DNA of 10,812 nt, taken from Nitrospiraceae bacterium (lineage in GTDB: Bacteria; Nitrospirota; Thermodesulfovibrionia; Thermodesulfovibrionales; UBA9159). The position numbers and the translations under genes are program-made. Below, piece by piece: positions 6,480 through 10,812 of this stretch. The stretch's first letter is position 1. Each line of letters starts with the position of its first letter. The notes beneath the pieces are model-generated. The model was not told the origin of the DNA and did no database searches. It worked only from the letters and a program-made list of their open reading frames with translations. The DNA lies in contig DMNE01000134.1 in NCBI GenBank assembly GCA_003453735.1, forward strand, positions 2,039 through 12,850, in the 5' to 3' direction.

Positions 6480-7994
6480 CTATCTGCGCGCCTTCGTAAT
6501 ACCGAAGTCGGGATATGCAGTCACAGCCACTTCGCTCTGGTCAAGGCCTTCAAACTCAACTTCCTCCGACACGCGCAGAGGGATCATCTTGTCCAGCGTC
6601 TTGAAAAACGCGTACATCACAACGAAAACAAAAACGAAGTTTACGACGACACCGATGATTTCGGCCACAAACTGTGATGCGTCACCATAAAACAACCCTT
6701 TGACCGCACCGGCGACGTTGTTCAGGCCGTCACCGTAGGTTCCATCTGCAAAGAGTCCCAGCGCGATGAGACCCCAGGCGCCACACGTGCCGTGGACCGA
6801 TACCGCGCCCACCGGGTCGTCCACCTTCAGTGTCCGTTCAACAAAGAAGACGCTGGCACAACAGAGCATTCCCGCAACGAGCCCAATAATGACCGCTCCC
6901 ATGGGACTGACAAAGGCGCAGGGTGCTGTGATGGCAACGAGTCCGCTGAGGAGTCCGTTTGCGGACAGAGAAAGATCCGGCTTGCCATAAAAGAACCACA
7001 TGTAGCACATTGCCGAAAAGGAAGCCGCAACGGATGCAAGCATGGTATTTACCGCGATGACACCAATTCTCAGATCACCAGCGGCCAGGGTCGAGCCCGA
7101 AGTCAACCCGAACCACCCGAAGAAGAGTATCAGACACCCGATGATGGCCATCGGAACATGATGTCCGGGAATGGCATTGGGGTTTCCATCGGTTTTGAAT
7201 TTCCCCATGCGAGGACCAAGGACAATCGCTCCAGCCAACGCCGAAACTCCCCCGAGCATATGAATGACCGATGAACCGGCGAAATCAAGGACTCCGTGGC
7301 CGAGGCCGAAGTTCCTGCCAAGCTGGGCGAGCCACCCTCCGCCCCATACCCAGTGTGCATAGAGCGGATAGATGAACATAGCGATGAAAAAGCCATAGAC
7401 CATGAATGACTTGAATGTCCAGCGCTCGGCCATTGCGCCGGTCGGAATCGTAGCCGAGATGTTCATGGAGACGACGTGGGGCAGAAAGAGCGTGATGATG
7501 GAAGCATCATAAACAGCTCCGGAAAGGAAAAATCCCTTGCTGCCCATCTGCAGCGCATAGCCGCACATCCAGTAGCCGAGCACCCCGAAGACCAACACCA
7601 TCATGTTCATTGCCATGGTATGGCCCGCATTCTTTGCCCTGGTAAAACCCGTCTCCACCATGGCAAAGCCTGCCTGCATAAAAAAGACGAGGAAGGCACA
7701 GAGCAATGACCAGACAATATTAATGGCGATTTTGTTACGGCCTACCACGTCTGCCAATTTCACGGCGAGCGGCTCGTTTGTCGCCAGCCGCTTAATATCT
7801 TCTACCGTGGGCGCACCGGGTGTTGCCCCGACAGTATCCTTAATGCCTCCGGTATTCGCACCTGATGGGTCCGGTCTCGTTAGTTCCAGCGAGGAGGGGG
7901 GAGAGTCAGATTTTTGTATCTGGGTATCAGCAAACACGCTACCCGCTGAAAGTACAACTACAGTTAAACATACTATGACTACGAATCCTTTCAT
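6480..7994 (-). CDS. amtB: Ammonium transporter (Amt/AmtB family)
   Basis: Inner-membrane trimeric ammonium channel. The 504-aa precursor has a signal peptide (hydrophobic core 4-20, likely cleavage after VFA at 22). An uncommonly long polar segment rich in Pro, Ser and Gly follows (about 23-85), and then about eleven transmembrane helices. Conserved Amt landmarks are MQAGFAMVETG at 106-116, AERW at 189-192, Asp237 in LDFAG (E. coli Asp160), the pore twin histidines His245 and His401 (E. coli His168 and His318), and VHGTCGAWG at 400-408. The cytoplasmic tail LRVSEEVEFEGLDQSE (473-488) matches the region needed for PII control. AAGGAG lies 5 bases before the ATG. The PII gene follows immediately, and a small transporter gene lies 87 bases upstream on the same strand. 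No sigma54 promoter was visible in that gap. Confidence 0.97.
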   Translation of the reverse strand: MKGFVVIVCLTVVVLSAGSVFADTQIQKSDSPPSSLELTRPDPSGANTGGIKDTVGATPGAPTVEDIKRLATNEPLAVKLADVVGRNKIAINIVWSLLCAFLVFFMQAGFAMVETGFTRAKNAGHTMAMNMMVLVFGVLGYWMCGYALQMGSKGFFLSGAVYDASIITLFLPHVVSMNISATIPTGAMAERWTFKSFMVYGFFIAMFIYPLYAHWVWGGGWLAQLGRNFGLGHGVLDFAGSSVIHMLGGVSALAGAIVLGPRMGKFKTDGNPNAIPGHHVPMAIIGCLILFFGWFGLTSGSTLAAGDLRIGVIAVNTMLASVAASFSAMCYMWFFYGKPDLSLSANGLLSGLVAITAPCAFVSPMGAVIIGLVAGMLCCASVFFVERTLKVDDPVGAVSVHGTCGAWGLIALGLFADGTYGDGLNNVAGAVKGLFYGDASQFVAEIIGVVVNFVFVFVVMYAFFKTLDKMIPLRVSEEVEFEGLDQSEVAVTAYPDFGITKARR

Positions 7995-8081
7995 GTTGTC
8001 TCCTTAAGTGTCGTCAGCTTTTTACCGTGTACACATTGTGCCCGACTTAATAATGCAACCGCGTCTTCTGTCTGTAAACGA

Positions 8082-8405
8082 CTACATGCGACTTCCAAAC
8101 TGGATTATCATTGCGCCGCATACAATCACTGCTAGCCCAATCCATGTGGCATTCGGCACATTTTCCTGAAAAACGAATCGCCCAAACAGCACGCTTATTA
8201 GGGCAAAGATCGCGACGTACACCCCGAGCAATTTTGAAAAATCCCATTTGACCATGTTGACGACCACCCCGTAAGAACCCAGGATGGCGCATCCGATCAG
8301 TATGATTATCGGAGCGCTTCCGCGAAGTCCTTTGCGAACAACCGCATCACCGCCGACTTCCAGAATTGCCGCACCGATAAAAACAAGCCAGGCAAAATAG
8401 GTCAT
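8082..8405 (-). CDS. Small four-helix transporter, SMR/DMT type
   Basis: A 107-aa inner-membrane protein with four hydrophobic helices (about 3-17, 31-50, 57-75 and 84-102), the layout of small multidrug resistance proteins and single-domain DMT/EamA relatives. Glu16 in GAAILEVGGDAVVRKG sits where EmrE has its essential Glu14. Substrates in this superfamily include quaternary ammonium, guanidinium and other cations or amines; which applies here is not visible. The start at 8405 is chosen because GGAGG lies 8 bases upstream and the hydrophobic helix begins directly after it; a longer frame from 8516 adds 37 residues without membrane-protein character. The gene precedes amtB in transcription order, so shared expression and a link to amine or ammonium metabolism are possible but unproven. 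Confidence 0.82.
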   Translation of the reverse strand: MTYFAWLVFIGAAILEVGGDAVVRKGLRGSAPIIILIGCAILGSYGVVVNMVKWDFSKLLGVYVAIFALISVLFGRFVFQENVPNATWIGLAVIVCGAMIIQFGSRM

Positions 8406-8566
8406 CCTTTTCCCCTCCCTTGAGAAAGATGAAATGATCAGGGCTTCATAAATAAAAACACCCAGAGTGTCAGAGAACCCATCCTTACACCTCGTATGCG
8501 TAAAAGCGAAAACCATGCCAGTATGCTAGTGCAGTGTTTTATAAGGATAACTCTGAATAATCAGTC

Positions 8567-8614
8567 CTACAAATTTGTATGTTCAATACATTGTTGTAGC
8601 AATAACCGTTATTG
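8567..8614. promoter_or_regulatory. Cluster of nested palindromes, possible operator region
   Basis: Within 48 bases there are four dyads. TACAAATTTGTA is a perfect 12-base palindrome at 8568-8579. TGTAT/ATACA occupies 8576-8580 and 8586-8590. CTACAA (8567-8572) is answered by TTGTAG (8594-8599). CAATAAC-C-GTTATTG at 8600-8614 has 7-base arms around one base. They lie 160-210 bases upstream of the SMR-type gene start. The spacing suits a repressor or activator site. No cognate regulator is in the window. Confidence 0.35.
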
Positions 8615-8819
8615 ATGGCAAATGGATGGCCTCCGGTCGACGGTAGCGCAGGAAAGATCAGCACCGTTGAGAAACAATTTCTTAGGTGTCAATGGGAGGG
8701 CCCTCGGTAAATCATCAGCAATAACAAGATGAAAGCAACCGACGGGACTAACACTGCTAGCGCAATCCGGAGGATTTTCTTCTATCCGTGCTTCCACCGG
8801 GTGAGCGGCTGAAGACAAT

Positions 8820-9030
8820 GTTGAGGCCACAAAATCGCCGGGCAGCGGGCGTTCATGATCTTGGATGCATTTCTCGCCCGCAAACGGCACCACGCCGACC
8901 ACCATCTCGTAGAGCGGGGCGGCGAGACTGTAAATGTCTGTGCGCGCGTTTCCCCTTCACCTGTCCCGGGGCTATGTAATAGGGCGTGCCATCCATAATT
9001 GCACACTCTAATCCTTCTTCTATGAAAATG
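8820..9030 (-). pseudogene. Ser/Thr protein kinase C-lobe remnant, frameshifted
   Basis: A minus-strand frame contains IMDGTPYYIAPGQVKGK (from about 9000 downwards), the activation-segment and APE region of a PknB-type kinase, with the APE glutamate replaced by Gly. After about 8950 the reading switches frame to ARTDIYSLAAPLYEMVVGVV, then PFAGE, which is kinase subdomain IX and the following helix. The usual DxYSLG glycine is Ala. One single-base frameshift near the GGGGAAACGCGCGC stretch joins the two. The ATP-binding N-lobe, the HRD catalytic loop and the DFG motif are absent upstream, where the permease terminator begins. This is therefore a truncated, frameshifted fragment that cannot encode an active kinase. 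Confidence 0.75.
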
Positions 9031-9044
9031 AAAATGCAAGAGGC

Positions 9045-9077
9045 AAAAAGGACGGTCACCCGTAGGCGTGACCGTCC
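9045..9077 (-). terminator. Intrinsic terminator of the APC permease gene
   Basis: On the minus strand, GGACGGTCAC (9068-9077) and GTGACCGTCC (9050-9059) form a perfect 10-base stem with an 8-base loop. Five T residues follow directly (9045-9049). It lies 48 bases after the permease stop codon and reads in the same direction. This is the clearest rho-independent terminator in the window. Confidence 0.88.
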
Positions 9078-9124
9078 CGGTTCCTGTTTAAAAACATTGA
9101 AACTTCCTTACGAATTTCGGCCGC

Positions 9125-10812
9125 TTAAGTTCTTGTCGGGCTGCTGAGCAGCACTTCCTTGCCCTTAACCTTGCTGGACTTGAGGAAGTAGAGTGCCCCG
9201 TAAATGCCCCACAGTGCGCAGAAACCCAATGCAATGTACGGCTCCTTCCAGCTCATGCCACTGACCGTAAAGGGACCGATCAGGTAGAAGAGCATGATTG
9301 ACAGGTTCGCCAGCAGACCAAGACTGGGGATGACCAGATGCTTGAGCCCGTTGAAACTGTGGTGCTCTTTGAAAGCCACCATCGCAATCCAGCAGGTGAT
9401 CATATAGAGCATAAACGTCCCGAAGTTACTGATCAGCGTCACGATGACCAGTGTGTTGGGCAGTTTCATGTACATTTCCGGCGAGAAGATGCCGAAGCTG
9501 TACCAGAAGTTATGCTTGTCCAGCGGCGCGAGCGCCGATGACTGACCCCCCAGATAGATCGACACCGTGGCGATACCAATGATGATCGAAAGCACGGCCA
9601 GGGTCCAGATGGCACGGTAGGGCGATGCGGTTTTGCCGTGCAACAGGCCAAAGTGCGAAGGCACTTCCTCGTCGCGGCCCATTGCGTAGGTGACGCGGGC
9701 ACCGGTGTTGAGACAGGACAGCGTGGTGCCGATCAGCGCCAGGAACACCGTGAGAGCCTGCACGAGCATGAACGCCTTGCCGGCCGCATAACTGCCGAAG
9801 AGCCATGTGCCTACGAGGACCATCATGTCACCGATGGGCGCCCCCGAGGCCCCCGCGTTGGGCAGGGTATAGCCATTGTGCAGCAGGTAGTTTGCGGCAA
9901 AATACTCGATGAGGTAACAGACCGCGCCCTGAATTGCCAACGACAGCAGCACCGCGCGCGGAATATCTTTCTTCGGACGCTTCGCTTCCTCACCCAGTGC
10001 GGTGACGGACTCGAAGCCCACCAGGATCAGGATCGCGATGGCTGCCTGGATGAAGATGAAGTTGAACCCGTGGGGGGAGACGACAGAACCTGCAGTGGAA
10101 TGGTAATTAAATACCGGGTTGCCCTTGTCATCCTTTGTGACTGCTCCCTCGGAATAGTCCACGGTAAAGGGCGCAGCCAGTTTCGGATCGGTTATCGCTT
10201 TGCCATCCTTGTCCGCCGGGACGGGATTGCCCTCTTTGTCCTGCGCGTCCTGCATCTGATAGACCGGCTTGCCGTCCTTGTCCAAGGTTGGTTTACTGTT
10301 GGCGTCCAGTACCGGTACCGGATTACCCTTGTCGTCTTTCTGGGGCTCCTGGGCTACCTGATAGTTTACCGCTATGCCGTTGGAGAGGTGAAAGCCGGTG
10401 GAGCCTTGCGGATGCTGCACCCGGTAGCCGATGGCGATCACGGAGAAGATCAGCAGCGCCGAGATCTGAATAATATTAATCACTACATTAACGGCGGTCG
10501 TGCCCGTGACGCCCCGATAGGCAATATACGCTACCCCGAGTGAGAACACCACGCAGAACAGCACCATGAAGAGGGGGCTGTTATAGGTGCCGCTGAAGGT
10601 GTCGGGCCAAAACTGATTCAACAGATATCCGCCCAGGATCGCCGTCACACCGACCATGACCCCGGGGTACACCCAGTAATACAAGTGACTCGCCCATCCG
10701 GTGATGAACTTGGCGAGCCGAGCGAATTTGTACGCGTGTGTTTTTGAGAGGTACGCCTGCTCCGCATACAGGTATGACGAACCGGGGCCCGGATAGAGCT
10801 TCGCCAGCTCCG
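9125..10812 (-). CDS. APC-family amino acid permease, 5' end outside the window
   Basis: Inner-membrane amino acid/polyamine/organocation transporter. The frame is open to the right edge with no stop, so the gene is cut there. The outermost codons (ELAKLYPGPGSSYLYAEQA) match the TM2 region of APC permeases, which excludes a start at 10684. 561 residues are visible, with at least ten helices. The conserved cytoplasmic segment GFESVTALGEEAKRPKKDIP after TM6 is a family signature. Between TM5 and TM6, on the periplasmic side, lies a long hydrophilic insert with repeated D-K-x-G-x-P-V units (10112-10336). The substrate is not predictable. G+C looks higher than in the other genes (39 of 60 bases at 9841-9900), which could mean a different origin. 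An intrinsic terminator follows the stop. No partner gene is visible. Confidence 0.93.
   Translation of the reverse strand, partial: ELAKLYPGPGSSYLYAEQAYLSKTHAYKFARLAKFITGWASHLYYWVYPGVMVGVTAILGGYLLNQFWPDTFSGTYNSPLFMVLFCVVFSLGVAYIAYRGVTGTTAVNVVINIIQISALLIFSVIAIGYRVQHPQGSTGFHLSNGIAVNYQVAQEPQKDDKGNPVPVLDANSKPTLDKDGKPVYQMQDAQDKEGNPVPADKDGKAITDPKLAAPFTVDYSEGAVTKDDKGNPVFNYHSTAGSVVSPHGFNFIFIQAAIAILILVGFESVTALGEEAKRPKKDIPRAVLLSLAIQGAVCYLIEYFAANYLLHNGYTLPNAGASGAPIGDMMVLVGTWLFGSYAAGKAFMLVQALTVFLALIGTTLSCLNTGARVTYAMGRDEEVPSHFGLLHGKTASPYRAIWTLAVLSIIIGIATVSIYLGGQSSALAPLDKHNFWYSFGIFSPEMYMKLPNTLVIVTLISNFGTFMLYMITCWIAMVAFKEHHSFNGLKHLVIPSLGLLANLSIMLFYLIGPFTVSGMSWKEPYIALGFCALWGIYGALYFLKSSKVKGKEVLLSSPTRT
10112..10336 (-). 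repeat. DKxGxPV-type repeats inside the permease
   Basis: In the permease frame, six related heptads occur: DDKGNPV, DANSKPT, DKDGKPV, DKEGNPV, DKDGKAI and a second DDKGNPV. They are separated by 1 to 20 residues. All fall in the predicted periplasmic loop between TM5 and TM6. APC permeases normally have a short loop here. The DNA copies are not identical, so this is a diverged repeat rather than a recent slippage product. Confidence 0.8.

Larger units (their letters stand above)
8406..9044. other. Intergenic region with palindromes and a kinase remnant
   Basis: From the SMR-type gene rightwards, this stretch holds an A/T-rich leader (8406-8560), a cluster of palindromes (8567-8614), about 200 bases in which I see nothing definite (8615-8820), and a frameshifted Ser/Thr kinase fragment (about 8820-9030). 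A minus-strand frame stays open from 8905 to 8609 but loses any resemblance to kinases after the first 25 residues or so. No promoter with good -35 and -10 boxes was found for the SMR-type gene. Confidence 0.5.

Noticed and set aside
7995..8060. Sigma54 promoter in front of amtB
   Set aside because: GGGCAC occurs on the minus strand, but the -12 GC is missing at the required distance.
9638..10543. 301-codon plus-strand open frame
   Set aside because: It lies wholly inside the permease gene on the opposite strand, is rich in Arg/His/Gln/Gly, and has no ribosome binding site. It is an antisense shadow.
10682..10684. Start codon of the permease at 10684
   Set aside because: The frame continues upstream to the edge with conserved TM2 residues, so the TTG there is an internal leucine.

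Overview
The window reads as a piece of an environmental Gram-negative chromosome. A periplasm-directed carbonic anhydrase and an ammonium transporter with a cleavable signal peptide argue for two membranes. The overall gene mix (NhaA, DsrE-type protein, AmtB with an N-terminal signal peptide, PII) would fit Nitrospirota or deltaproteobacterial-type lineages, but I cannot fix the taxon from sequence alone. The first 13 bases are a pure G run, and the last gene runs off the right edge, so this is probably an assembled contig piece. Nearly every recognisable gene lies on the minus strand; the exception is a GIY-YIG protein at 3427-3801.

Left part (1-3800): a Na+/H+ antiporter NhaA (217-1575) with a possibly structured 5' leader, then a Soj/ParA ATPase (1808-2557) with no visible ParB partner. 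About 870 bp without an intact gene follows; it holds broken open frames that look like decayed coding sequence. A small GIY-YIG nuclease-family protein comes next on the plus strand.

Middle part (3800-6130): a minus-strand group with an exported beta-carbonic anhydrase (4154-4867), a 106-aa protein resembling muconolactone isomerase-type alpha/beta barrels (4948-5268) and a DsrE-family protein (5555-5911). The 106-aa gene has a near-consensus sigma70 promoter (TTGACA, 17 bp, TATAAG), and the carbonic anhydrase probably shares its transcript. The DsrE gene has its own promoter candidate.

Nitrogen module (6129-8405): in transcription order, a small four-helix SMR/DMT-type transporter, the ammonium channel AmtB and a PII signal protein, closely packed. 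The PII ribosome binding site overlaps the amtB stop codon. The PII protein is the most interesting item. It lacks the uridylylation tyrosine (Phe51) and the 2-oxoglutarate lysine (Met58). It also lacks both C-terminal phosphate-contacting arginines (Gly101, Leu103), yet keeps the rest of the fold and the AmtB partner gene.

Right part (8406-10812): a palindrome-rich stretch, a frameshifted remnant of a Ser/Thr protein kinase C-lobe, an intrinsic terminator, and a partial APC-family permease. The permease has a roughly 75-residue hydrophilic periplasmic insert made of DKxGxPV-like repeats. No CRISPR array, tRNA, rRNA, intact insertion sequence or obvious defence system was seen.
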